Origin: Bin55 sp965116055
GTDB taxonomy: Bacteria > Pseudomonadota > Gammaproteobacteria > Pseudomonadales > Azotimanducaceae
Direction: 5' to 3'
DNA: 64,000 bases
NCBI GenBank assembly: GCA_965116055.1
Contig: OZ220466.1
Coordinates: forward strand, 1,488,001-1,552,000
This document shows, in pieces, positions 18,495 to 27,188 of this stretch; within the stretch, counting starts at the first letter, position 1; the number at the start of each line of letters is the position of its first letter. A program made the position numbers and the translations under genes. A model generated the notes under the pieces. That model was not told the DNA's origin. It searched no databases and saw only the letters and a list, made by a program, of their open reading frames with translations.

Positions 18495-19340
18495 ATGAGC
18501 TATGCCATACCCCAAGGAGCACTAGACAGCTTCGCAAAAGACGGTTTCGCAATTTTGCCGAACGCAATTGAAGAAGAAATGCTTGCGATGTTGCACATGG
18601 AGTGCGGTTATTTCATCGGCTACATGGACGCGTGGATGTCGAATAAAGGGATTGACGTGATGGGCATTACGCACAAAGGTAAGCGCTACTTCATTAGCAA
18701 TCGATATCGACAAAGTCCTGACTTGCACCGTTTTTTATTCGGCGAGCTTATGCGGGATATCACGGTGAGTTTTCTAGGTTCCGAGTCATACCTGTTCGTT
18801 GAGCAATGGGTTGTCAAAGGCGCGGAACAAGGCATGAAATTTGCGTGGCATCAAGACAGTGGTTACGTAAAGTTCATTGATCCTGGCAACACACATCAAC
18901 CATACCTGACTTGCTGGTGTGCACTGGACGACATGTCGTCGGAAAATGGCACCATTTCGGTCTTACCACACGGCACTGTAGGAACTCGGGATCGCGTGCT
19001 TGATCATGTGCAAGAGGAGGGTACGAACGACTTAGTCGGCTATCATGGCAACGAAGCGGGTATTGAGATCAGTGTGCCGAAAGGTTCGATCGTCGTGTTT
19101 TCAAGCACAAGTCTGCATCGCAGTAGCGCTAATAGAACCAATCGAAGGCGTAGGGCATATCTTGCTCAATATAGTAGTGAGCCCATTTATAGCTCAAAAG
19201 GCAAACTTTGGTCTCAGGCGGTGCCTTTCGTAAAAGGCGGCAACATTGTTTACGACCGCGAGAAGGATGTTCGCGATCACCAACTGCAACATAGCCGTTT
19301 AAGAGAAGTTCAACACGAGTTAGAGACAACGAGAGAGTAA
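18495..19340 (+). CDS. Phytanoyl-CoA dioxygenase (PhyH) family protein
   Basis: A 281-residue Fe(II)/2-oxoglutarate dioxygenase. The iron ligands His119-x-Asp121 lie in AWHQDSGY, the distal His208 in STSLHRSSAN, and the arginine cluster RRRRAYL follows for 2-oxoglutarate. ENGTISVLPHG is the expected mid-domain segment. The N terminus has the DGFAILPNAI pattern typical of PhyH proteins. It starts at ATG 18495 and is followed after two bases by a CoA-transferase gene, so the pair is an operon. The pairing suggests oxidation of a CoA ester or of an acid that is then exchanged onto CoA; this is inference. The divergent neighbour is a second PhyH enzyme. Confidence 0.87.
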   Translation: MSYAIPQGALDSFAKDGFAILPNAIEEEMLAMLHMECGYFIGYMDAWMSNKGIDVMGITHKGKRYFISNRYRQSPDLHRFLFGELMRDITVSFLGSESYLFVEQWVVKGAEQGMKFAWHQDSGYVKFIDPGNTHQPYLTCWCALDDMSSENGTISVLPHGTVGTRDRVLDHVQEEGTNDLVGYHGNEAGIEISVPKGSIVVFSSTSLHRSSANRTNRRRRAYLAQYSSEPIYSSKGKLWSQAVPFVKGGNIVYDREKDVRDHQLQHSRLREVQHELETTRE

Positions 19341-19342
19341 CG

Positions 19343-20542
19343 ATGTCTGGACCACTTGACGGCATTACAGTCATTGATCTGACCTCCATTTACTCGGGAC
19401 CCATTTGCGCTTCCATATTGGGTGATCATGGGGCGAATGTCATTAAGCTAGAAGCGCCGGACGGCGATACCATGCGAATGGGTGGTCGCAACTCGCGCAA
19501 TGGTGTACCCGGTCCTTTCGCCATGATGAATCGGAACAAGCGTTCGATTGTGCTCGATTTGAGATCTGATGCGGGCAAGAGTGTTCTTCGTCGTCTGTTG
19601 GCAAAGTCCGATGTCGTCCTCGAAAACTACCGCCCTGACGTCATGGATAGGCTAGGTTTTGGGTGGGATCGTTTGCAGGAGATCAACGAACGACTGATCT
19701 ACGCTTCAATTAATGGGGTGGGATCGGTCGGTCCGTACGCGAAGCGACGCATGTATGACGCTGTGATCCAGGCCATTTCAGGTGTTGCTGCACTACAAGC
19801 TGACCCTGCCATGGAAAAACCGCAGATGATCAACACCCTTTTATGCGACAAAGTCACTGCGATTACTGCAGCGCAGAACATTTGTTCGGCGCTCTACGCG
19901 CGTGAACGAACCGGTCGTGGGCAACGCGTGCAAGTGTCTATGCTTGATTCGGCATTATTCTTTATGTGGCCGGATAGCATGGCAAATTTCACTTTTATCG
20001 GCGATGAGGTTCCGCATGGTTCATACGGTAATCATGCGTACTTTGTGCGCGAAACGAAGGATGGATATATCGCGACGATGCCGGTGAAACGTGGCGAATG
20101 GCAGGGCTTATTTAATGCGCTGGAACTATCTAACCTTCTCTTGGACGATCCAAGGTTTTCGACGCCGCTGGCTCGCCAAACGAATAGTCAATTATTTCAG
20201 CAAATCCTCAACGAGAGCTACCAAAAGTTTACGACCAAGGAATTGGCAGAGCGGTTAGAAACGAACCAAGTGCCTTTTGCTGAAATCAACAGCAGACCGG
20301 AGGTTATCGAAGATCCTCAAATCAAAGCGATGGGCGCTTTACTTGAGTTCGATCATCCGCTAGGCGGGCCGATGCGACAACCACGACCACCAGGTCGTTT
20401 CAGCGATACTGAAACGGACATCTTTTGTTACTCTCCCCAGTTAGGCGAGCACACTGATGAAGTGCTGTTGGAGTTTGGTTTTTCGGAAGCCGAAACTGAA
20501 TCTCTGCACGAGCAGGGTGTGACAAAGCCTCATGCGAATTAG
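19343..20542 (+). CDS. CaiB/BaiF family III CoA-transferase
   Basis: A 399-residue family III CoA-transferase, which moves CoA between organic acids via enzyme-bound anhydride and thioester intermediates. The N terminus reads LDGITVIDLTSIYSGPICASILGDHGANVIKLEAPDGD, split here across the family's first strands. The Asp in LLCDKVTAI aligns with the catalytic Asp of formyl-CoA transferase, and TGRGQRVQVSMLDS is the family's central signature. Length is normal. The start lies two bases after the PhyH stop, so cotranscription is nearly certain. Donor and acceptor acids cannot be read from sequence; context favours a hydroxylated or branched acid. Confidence 0.9.
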   Translation: MSGPLDGITVIDLTSIYSGPICASILGDHGANVIKLEAPDGDTMRMGGRNSRNGVPGPFAMMNRNKRSIVLDLRSDAGKSVLRRLLAKSDVVLENYRPDVMDRLGFGWDRLQEINERLIYASINGVGSVGPYAKRRMYDAVIQAISGVAALQADPAMEKPQMINTLLCDKVTAITAAQNICSALYARERTGRGQRVQVSMLDSALFFMWPDSMANFTFIGDEVPHGSYGNHAYFVRETKDGYIATMPVKRGEWQGLFNALELSNLLLDDPRFSTPLARQTNSQLFQQILNESYQKFTTKELAERLETNQVPFAEINSRPEVIEDPQIKAMGALLEFDHPLGGPMRQPRPPGRFSDTETDIFCYSPQLGEHTDEVLLEFGFSEAETESLHEQGVTKPHAN

Positions 20543-20548
20543 CTTGAA

Positions 20549-21844
20549 CTACATCGCGTAGGCTAAACTCAAATCACGCCAAAAATGTGTATATGTCTTG
20601 TTGACACAACGGGGATCAGTGATCCGACAACCTTTCGATTTAGTAGCTAATACTGCGAATGACATGGCCATACGATGATCGTTGTATGTTTGAAATTCCG
20701 CCGCAGCTGGTGTACCCGGCCAGATTTTCATCCAATCCGATCCGTGTTCAACTCGGATCCCAGCCCGTCTTAGTTCGCTTGTCGGACATGTAATGCGGTC
20801 ACACTCTTTGTGCGGAAGCGTGGCGAGCCCCTGTAGTTCGATTGATTCATCTAGGTAAGGGCTTATCGCCATGAGAGTGAGTGCTGCATCAGGGATATCA
20901 GACATATCTACTGTAGGTATTGGTTGTAGTTCTTCAGGTCCGCATACAACGGTCGATTCGTTGCATTGGGTGACCTCCGCGCCAAGGTCCTTGCAAATCT
21001 CGGCAAATCGACAGTCCGGTTGCCAACTACCCCTTCCTACATTGCTTATATGCACTGTACTTTGATGAAGCGTCGCCATTGCCATATGGTACGTCGCGGC
21101 TGACGCGTCGCCTTCAATGCGTATCTGTCCGCCGTGATAGTTTTGGGGCTCAACGACGAATTGCTTTGCGTCATGCTGGCCGTGAATAACGACGCCTCTC
21201 TTGGCGGCTTCGTTGATGGTTCCCAATGCATAAAGAGTGCTAGCAACTTTACCCTTCATGCTAATTGTCAGTCCATGTGACAAGAGTGGCGCAATGAGTA
21301 ACAGCGCAGACAGGTATTGACTTGACGCGCTAGCATCTAGTTGCACATGCGAATGAAGCGATGGTCCTCGGATCGAAATGGGTAACTTACCATTCTGCGA
21401 TTCAACATGACAACCGAGTTCTTCGATCGAAACCAATAGTGGACCGTTCGGTCGCGAAGCCATTGAAGCATGGCCGGTGAAGTGCGTGATGCCAGTTCGT
21501 AACGCAGCAGCGGCGAGCAACAGTCGTAGGGTGACGCCACTCTGTTGCACATCAAGCGTAATGTCGTCAACCAGATTGAATCCAGGTCGTATACGCAATC
21601 CGGAGGCTAGAGAGCCGCTAAATTTCGCACCGAGGCGTCGCAAGCAGTCTAGCATGGCGTCTATATCGTCGCAGGGCGGTAGTCCGATCAACATCGATTG
21701 TTCGTGCGAGAGTGCAGACATGAATAGTTGTCGAAGCGCGATGCTCTTGCTTCCTGGTACCGTTACCTCATACTCGAATGGGTTTTCAATAGGCAGGATC
21801 AATTTAGACAAGCTAGCAGTAGGATGCCGCATGGCAATGCACAA
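20549..21844 (-). CDS. aroA: 3-phosphoshikimate 1-carboxyvinyltransferase (EPSP synthase), divergent
   Basis: A 431-residue EPSP synthase, which joins phosphoenolpyruvate to shikimate-3-phosphate in chorismate synthesis. Key residues are kept: Lys33, Ser34 and Arg38 in PGSKSIALR, SSQYLSALL, GDASAATY, the catalytic Asp in DIPDAA, Lys-Glu in PHKECDRI, NDHRMAM and the late Lys in CVNKTY. The phosphoenolpyruvate/glyphosate loop is atypical: residues 101-108 read QSGVTLRL where Escherichia coli has NAGTAMRP, so the Thr97 position is Val and the Pro101 position Leu. ATG 21832 is an alternative start four codons later. It is convergent with the CoA-transferase gene and not in an aromatic-synthesis operon. 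It may be the sole AroA or a specialised paralogue. Confidence 0.88.
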   Translation of the reverse strand: MCIAMRHPTASLSKLILPIENPFEYEVTVPGSKSIALRQLFMSALSHEQSMLIGLPPCDDIDAMLDCLRRLGAKFSGSLASGLRIRPGFNLVDDITLDVQQSGVTLRLLLAAAALRTGITHFTGHASMASRPNGPLLVSIEELGCHVESQNGKLPISIRGPSLHSHVQLDASASSQYLSALLLIAPLLSHGLTISMKGKVASTLYALGTINEAAKRGVVIHGQHDAKQFVVEPQNYHGGQIRIEGDASAATYHMAMATLHQSTVHISNVGRGSWQPDCRFAEICKDLGAEVTQCNESTVVCGPEELQPIPTVDMSDIPDAALTLMAISPYLDESIELQGLATLPHKECDRITCPTSELRRAGIRVEHGSDWMKIWPGTPAAAEFQTYNDHRMAMSFAVLATKSKGCRITDPRCVNKTYTHFWRDLSLAYAM

Positions 21845-21989
21845 GAAGAGTGAGAAATTTTAGAATGACAATACACGGTTGTATCACTTACGCTGAGAAA
21901 ATCAGTGCGAACGGTCTAGTTTTCAAGAATTTGTTTGCGCCAACTCTAAAATGATCATCATCAATTCGATGCTAATTTGAGGAATTAAC

Positions 21990-23267
21990 ATGGCAGAAGC
22001 TGCCGTTCAGCCAGACCTTGAAGCCGATCTAAACAACCTTACGATGAGCGTGGAAGCCGAGCCGCTACTCGCATCTGTAAAGACGTTCATCCAAAATGAA
22101 ATCGCACCCCAAACACCTGCGTTCGAAGAGGCTGCAGGCGAACATGGCGACCGGTGGAGTCTCTCCCCGCGCCAGGAAGAAATCCTTAATGGATTGAAGG
22201 ACAAAGCCAAAGGCAACGGCTTGTGGAATTTCTTCCTGCCTGACGCTGACACTGGTGAAGGTCTTAAGAACCTTGATTACGCCTACATCGCGACTGAGCT
22301 CGGCAAGAATCCCATCGCGTCCGAGTGCTTGAATTGCAGCGCGCCTGATACGGGCAACATGGAAGTGTTGGAACGTTACGGCACAGAAGAACAGAAAGAA
22401 CAATGGCTTAAACCTCTGTTGAACGGCGAGATTCGTTCGGCTTACGGCATGACTGAGCCCAATTTAGCCTCGTCGGATGCGAAGCAGATTGGCACTCGAG
22501 CTGTGCTTGAAGGGGATGAATGGGTTATCAATGGAGAAAAGTTCTACATTTCTGGCGCAGGCGATAAGCGATGCAAAATCATGATTTGCATGGTTAAAAC
22601 CAGCCCAGATGCTGCGCCACACTTACAGCAAAGTCAAATACTGGTGCCGCTCGACACTCCAGGTGTGAACATCATCGAACCGATGACTGTTTTCGGTCAT
22701 GACGATGCACCGCACGGACACATGCACATCATGCTTGAAGATGTGCGAGTGCCCAAAGAGAACATTCTTTTAGGCGAAGGTCGCGGATTTGAGATCTCCC
22801 AAGGACGACTGGGTCCTGGACGCATCCATCACTGTATGCGCTCTATCGGGCAAGCTGAACGAGCACTTGATCTATTCGTGACACGTGGCATGTCTCGAGA
22901 AGCATTTGGTAAGACGCTCGTGCAGTTAGGCAAGAACTTAGAGGTCGTTTCGCGTGCGCGCATCGATATCGAAATGATGCGACTTTTGGTTCTTAAAGCT
23001 GCGAAGGCGATGGATGTGCTTGGTAATCGGGAAGCACGCGTGTGGGTTCACATGATTAAAGCGGTAGTGCCAGAACGCGTGTGCCGAATTATTGACGAAG
23101 CCATCCAGATCCATGGGGCAACAGGCGTGTCGCAATGGACGCCATTAGCTCGTATGTATACGGGGCAACGAACGCTCCGCATTGCCGACGGTCCGGATGA
23201 AGTACATCACCTAGTCGTCGGTCGTAACGAACTTCGAAAGTACGATGTCGATTTCGGTCGTGGTTAA
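21990..23267 (+). CDS. Acyl-CoA dehydrogenase (ACAD10/11-like)
   Basis: A 425-residue FAD-dependent acyl-CoA dehydrogenase that would introduce the alpha-beta double bond in acyl-CoA. The family segments are in order: AYGMTEPNLASSDA (substrate/FAD region), EWVINGEKFYISGAG, the middle beta domain ending at ILLGEGRGFEI, and the C-terminal helical domain with QIHGATGVSQWTPLA and RIADGPDEVH. The last motif is characteristic of ACAD10/ACAD11-related enzymes, which handle 2-methyl-branched or hydroxylated chains in known cases. GAGGAATTAAC supplies the ribosome-binding site before ATG 21990. It is divergent from aroA and stands alone, but belongs functionally with the surrounding CoA enzymes. Confidence 0.9.
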   Translation: MAEAAVQPDLEADLNNLTMSVEAEPLLASVKTFIQNEIAPQTPAFEEAAGEHGDRWSLSPRQEEILNGLKDKAKGNGLWNFFLPDADTGEGLKNLDYAYIATELGKNPIASECLNCSAPDTGNMEVLERYGTEEQKEQWLKPLLNGEIRSAYGMTEPNLASSDAKQIGTRAVLEGDEWVINGEKFYISGAGDKRCKIMICMVKTSPDAAPHLQQSQILVPLDTPGVNIIEPMTVFGHDDAPHGHMHIMLEDVRVPKENILLGEGRGFEISQGRLGPGRIHHCMRSIGQAERALDLFVTRGMSREAFGKTLVQLGKNLEVVSRARIDIEMMRLLVLKAAKAMDVLGNREARVWVHMIKAVVPERVCRIIDEAIQIHGATGVSQWTPLARMYTGQRTLRIADGPDEVHHLVVGRNELRKYDVDFGRG

Positions 23268-23342
23268 GGCTAACTAAAGGACGCTTCTCAGGAAACCAAC
23301 CAATGTACTATATCCTTTAGGAAGTTTGGGAGGTGTCTGGAA

Positions 23343-25202
23343 CTAACCATCCGTCGCTGTTTCGCTAGGTAGCTCAAACGTTAGCATCACATTGCCAGCC
23401 ATTTGACCGAACATGTCGTAGCCGGACATCACTATGACCTGATTTCCTGCAATCGCGATGCCAGGATTGTCGATTGATCCACCCTGTGTATCAGTGTCGT
23501 TGATACCTTTGAACTCACGATTGGTGTCGTAAGTCCAGAGAATTTCGCCGTTCTCAACGTTAAAGGCGAATACACGACCGTCTAATGCAGCCGCGAATGC
23601 GACATCGTTAGTCGCTGCCGGCGCAGCTGAAAAGGCATAGTGCCATGGGCAAGTTGGCCGCTCCGACGAGGCAAATGCCCTAAATGGACTACCGCTGAAC
23701 TCGCATGCACGCGATGCTTCATACGCCCAAACAAGCTCGCCTGATGTAATGTCCAATGCGAATACACCTGGATTAGCGCCTTTGACGAAGTCAGGATCGG
23801 CAATTGGTACGATGAGCGTGTCACCGACGAGAGTCATGCCCCAGTGTACGCCGCCTAAGGCTGAGCCAGGCGAGAGTCTATGTTGCCAAACGAGCTCGCC
23901 GTTGTCTGGGTTAAGAGCCCATACGTCGCCCGATTTCTGACCGGCGAGCACAAGCTCGACATCTTTAGACGTCGTAGCGAGGATAGGAGATGCGCCGAAA
24001 TCAAAATCCGGCCCCTTCTCTTTGGGGCAGTTTTGGTTCATGCGCCGGTCGCAAGCCATGTTGTACGCGTCGTTCTGGGTGCCTTGGAAAACCCATTTGA
24101 CCGCACCAGTATCTAGATCGTAAGCGATGATCGCGTCCGACTTATCGGTAGCTGGCGATGAAGTATTCTCGCCTGTGCCGATATAGAGCTGATTTCGTTT
24201 GACGTCAATGGCCGGCGTCGTCCAAATCGGCGCGCCGGACGGTCCATGCATTTGTGTACCGACTGAATTCTTATAAGTTGGTTTGGCATCCTCCGTGGTG
24301 TGTGCGGTCCAGCGAATCGACCAATCTGCCATATTCACAGCGCTTATGCCCCCATGGGATATGCAACATTCGTACGTTGGATTCATCGCGAGCGCCACAT
24401 CAATGGAAGAAATGGGCACGAAGAGTTGGCCGTTGTGTGCACGCTGGGATCCCGTGACCATGGACTGTTGAAATAACGCCATATTCTCCCGATGTATGAG
24501 GGAACCGTTCAACGCATCTAAGATGATCACATTGGCACGGTTTACACCGATGGAAATCACTGGTTTACCATCAATCTCGAATAAATGCGCTGCGGTTCTA
24601 ATTTCACCTTCCGCATCAAAGTGCCACCGCACACAACCGGATTCGCGACTGATCGCATAGAGCTTGCCGGTTGTATTGGGCAGAAAGATTGTGTCTTTAG
24701 AAACAGCCGGATAACTTCTCATAGTGCGACTCCCAGGCACGCCGAACGCCCACTTCAATTCCAATGATGCGACGTTAGCGGCGTTGATACTGCTATCAGG
24801 TTGGAATCGCGTGTTTTGCTTATCAACGCCCCAATGGGCGACGACTGGCGCTGGATCAATGACCTCGTCAGGACACAATTGCAATTGATCTACTTCCTTC
24901 GAATCAGCGACACGGCTTGTCACAAAACCGACAATTTCCTGAATCTCACTGTCGTTAAGACCTACTACGAACGGTGCCATGCGTCCTGTTGTAAGGGCTT
25001 CTTGAACACGACTTTGATAGTAACCGCGCATGATGTTGCGTCCAGGCACCTTCGGGTCGGTGGGGTTTTCATGGCATGATGCGCATTTTTCGTTATATAT
25101 GGTTTCGCCGTTTGCGAGAACTGTGTTTGTCATGAGCCAGGCTAAGAGGAAACCAGTCCACCGAAAGGTGAAGATCAGGTACCTGGCAGTAGAGTTGATC
25201 AT
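23343..25202 (-). CDS. PQQ-binding-like beta-propeller dehydrogenase with N-terminal cytochrome c domain
   Basis: A 619-residue exported quinohemoprotein. The first 30 residues form a signal peptide ending in NTVLA. A small cytochrome c domain follows with CASCH (Cys40, Cys43, His44) and a candidate axial Met in GRMAPFV. The rest, from about residue 120, is a PQQ-type propeller with repeated segments such as GKLYAISRESGCVRWHF, GDVWALNPDNGELVWQH and GRVFAFNVENGEILWTY. This order, cytochrome first then propeller, is that of polyvinyl-alcohol dehydrogenase-like enzymes rather than of MxaF or the C-terminally fused alcohol dehydrogenases. It would oxidise an alcohol in the periplasm and pass electrons to the respiratory chain. 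No PQQ synthesis genes are in the window. Substrate unknown. Confidence 0.83.
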   Translation of the reverse strand: MINSTARYLIFTFRWTGFLLAWLMTNTVLANGETIYNEKCASCHENPTDPKVPGRNIMRGYYQSRVQEALTTGRMAPFVVGLNDSEIQEIVGFVTSRVADSKEVDQLQLCPDEVIDPAPVVAHWGVDKQNTRFQPDSSINAANVASLELKWAFGVPGSRTMRSYPAVSKDTIFLPNTTGKLYAISRESGCVRWHFDAEGEIRTAAHLFEIDGKPVISIGVNRANVIILDALNGSLIHRENMALFQQSMVTGSQRAHNGQLFVPISSIDVALAMNPTYECCISHGGISAVNMADWSIRWTAHTTEDAKPTYKNSVGTQMHGPSGAPIWTTPAIDVKRNQLYIGTGENTSSPATDKSDAIIAYDLDTGAVKWVFQGTQNDAYNMACDRRMNQNCPKEKGPDFDFGASPILATTSKDVELVLAGQKSGDVWALNPDNGELVWQHRLSPGSALGGVHWGMTLVGDTLIVPIADPDFVKGANPGVFALDITSGELVWAYEASRACEFSGSPFRAFASSERPTCPWHYAFSAAPAATNDVAFAAALDGRVFAFNVENGEILWTYDTNREFKGINDTDTQGGSIDNPGIAIAGNQVIVMSGYDMFGQMAGNVMLTFELPSETATDG

Positions 25203-25284
25203 TGCAATGCGCCATCCATGTGGTGTCGAGCCTGAGTGTTACTGACCATAAAATCGCAGATATAAATCGGCATGAGATCAATCT

Positions 25285-26196
25285 ATGAGTGAATTTGACA
25301 GCATACTTTACGAAGTAGAAGACGGTCGTGCTCGCATCACATTAAACCGTCCTGAAAAGCTTAACGCTCTGACATTGAAACTGCAGTCTGAGCTCAACGA
25401 GGCATTGTGGGAAGCCGATAACAATACGGCCGTCCACTGCGTTATTCTGCGTGGGGCGGGTCGTGCGTTTTCAGCAGGTTACGATCTGACCGGCGCCGAC
25501 CGCAATGTGCCTGTTTCTCGGATCGCGTCGGAAGAAAACAACTATCGTGGCGGCAGCAGTATTGATGACGACGCTTGGCAACTTGAACGCGCGCAGCGTT
25601 ATCGCATGGCCATTTTCGATATGCATAAACCGGTCATCGCGCAGTTACATGGTTATTGCTTGGCAGGAGGTACGGACATCGCATTGATGTGTGACATGAT
25701 CATTGCGGCGGAAGATACGTTGATCGGATTCCCTCCCGCTCGCGATCTCGGTGCATTGCCGAACAATATGTGGATTTACCATGTGGGTCCGCAATGGGCG
25801 AAGCGTTTGAACTTGACCGGCGACTACATCACAGGAAAAGAAGCGCAACAAATCGGGTTGGTGATGAAAGCGGTTCCGCACGAGTTCTTGGAAAATGAAG
25901 TTGAGCAGCTCGCTGATCGTCTGGCATTGATTGACCCTGATCTGCTCTCGACCAATAAGCGGATCATTAATATGGCGCTTGAATTGATGGGTGCGCGAAC
26001 CTTACAACGAATGGCAAGCGAAAACGATGTACGCGGGCATAACACCAAAGCCGCGGGCGGTTTTCGTCGCTCGGTCGCAGATATTGGGCTTCGCGATACG
26101 CTACGCCATCGCGACGGTAAATTCGGTGATGGGCGAGTTCGTGTCAATGGTCCTGAGCTACGCGACGACGATGGCAATCTCAAGCCAATTGATTAG
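25285..26196 (+). CDS. Enoyl-CoA hydratase/isomerase (crotonase) family protein
   Basis: A 303-residue crotonase. ITLNRPEKLNAL and AFSAGYDLTG form the CoA-binding region and first oxyanion-hole strand, and CLAGGTDIALMCD the second. The two glutamates of classical enoyl-CoA hydratase are not conserved: the first position falls in GGTDI (Asp for the usual Glu) and the second in GFPPARDLG, with no Glu. Either the enzyme does another crotonase reaction (isomerisation, hydrolysis, decarboxylation) or uses other residues. It is divergent from the PQQ enzyme and leads the following run of transporter and acyl-CoA synthetase genes, with a 101-base gap before livH. The CoA-ester theme of the operon supports its catabolic role. 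Confidence 0.85.
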   Translation: MSEFDSILYEVEDGRARITLNRPEKLNALTLKLQSELNEALWEADNNTAVHCVILRGAGRAFSAGYDLTGADRNVPVSRIASEENNYRGGSSIDDDAWQLERAQRYRMAIFDMHKPVIAQLHGYCLAGGTDIALMCDMIIAAEDTLIGFPPARDLGALPNNMWIYHVGPQWAKRLNLTGDYITGKEAQQIGLVMKAVPHEFLENEVEQLADRLALIDPDLLSTNKRIINMALELMGARTLQRMASENDVRGHNTKAAGGFRRSVADIGLRDTLRHRDGKFGDGRVRVNGPELRDDDGNLKPID

Positions 26197-26297
26197 CGCT
26201 GCTTAGATATTAATGCTTTAGGCAGTTGGGGTGTTTCTGCGCGGATAATTCGCGCGTTCCGTTCATCATTTGACTGCGTTTTTTGTAGGGATCTGCG

Positions 26298-27188
26298 TTG
26301 GATTTCATGAGTCTGGGTACTTTTATCCAGTTACTCGTTGCCGGTATTTCGCAAGGCTGCCTTTATGGGTTAGTCGCGCTTGGTTTCGTCTTAATCTATA
26401 GAGCGACCGAGATGGTGAATTTCGCCCAAGGCGACATCATGATGCTGGGTGCATTTGTGGCGTTTACGCTTTCTAGTGGCTTAGGGTTAGGGTACGTGCC
26501 GGTGGTGATTCTCACAATCGCCTTCATGGCATTGTTTGGTCTAGCGATCGAACGAACGATCGTGCGCCCGATGATCGGGGAGCCACCGTTCGCCGTGCTT
26601 ATGCTCACGATTGGATTAGGGTTCGTGTTGCGTGCGGTCGCAGGCATGATTTGGGGTCAGGACGAAAAAGAATTCAACACGCCCTATTCGATTGATCCAT
26701 TGGTGCTCGGCGAGATTTCGCTTGACTACGAACAATTAGTCGTAGTCGGCTGTACTATCGTTCTTTGCTTGGGTTTATATATCTTTCTGCGTTTTACGCG
26801 GTTTGGCGTAGCTATGCAAGCGGCTTCACAAAATCAGCTCGCGGCGGCCTATGTGGGTATACCGGTAAAACGTGTCGTGGCAACGACTTGGTGCCTTTCG
26901 ACTGCCATCGCGGCGGTTGCTGCACTGTTGGTCGCGCCATTGCAGTTGATTTTCCCGAACATCGGCTTCGTGGTCGGCATCAAAGCGTTTGTCGCTGCAA
27001 TTGTCGGCGGGTTCGGAAGCCTCGCTGGGGCATTGCTGGGCGGCATTTGTATTGGCATCGTTGAACAGTTCGTTCACTATCTCATTGAGGGAGCATATGG
27101 TGAAACATCGGTCTATGTGCTGCTCCTGCTTATGCTGTTCATTCGTCCGCAAGGGCTGATCGCGACGCTACAACGTAAGAAAGTCTGA
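26298..27188 (+). CDS. livH: Branched-chain amino acid-type ABC transporter permease (LivH family)
   Basis: A 296-residue inner-membrane permease of the LivH family with about eight hydrophobic segments. ISQGCLYGLVALGFVLIYRATEMVNFAQGD is the family's N-terminal hallmark, here spanning two segments, and KAFVAAIVGGFGSLAGA is the usual late loop contacting the ATPase. I chose the TTG at 26298 because TAGGG lies seven bases upstream; ATG 26307 is three codons later but too far from that site. The stop overlaps the livM start (TGATG), showing tight coupling. Substrate is probably not simply leucine; the surrounding genes act on CoA esters, and this transporter family also imports aromatic and other carboxylates. 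Confidence 0.9.
   Translation: MDFMSLGTFIQLLVAGISQGCLYGLVALGFVLIYRATEMVNFAQGDIMMLGAFVAFTLSSGLGLGYVPVVILTIAFMALFGLAIERTIVRPMIGEPPFAVLMLTIGLGFVLRAVAGMIWGQDEKEFNTPYSIDPLVLGEISLDYEQLVVVGCTIVLCLGLYIFLRFTRFGVAMQAASQNQLAAAYVGIPVKRVVATTWCLSTAIAAVAALLVAPLQLIFPNIGFVVGIKAFVAAIVGGFGSLAGALLGGICIGIVEQFVHYLIEGAYGETSVYVLLLLMLFIRPQGLIATLQRKKV

Noticed and set aside
23274..23320. Inverted repeat CTAAAGGA...TCCTTTAG between convergent genes
   Set aside because: Only eight bases per arm with a 31-base loop and no T-run; not convincing as a terminator.
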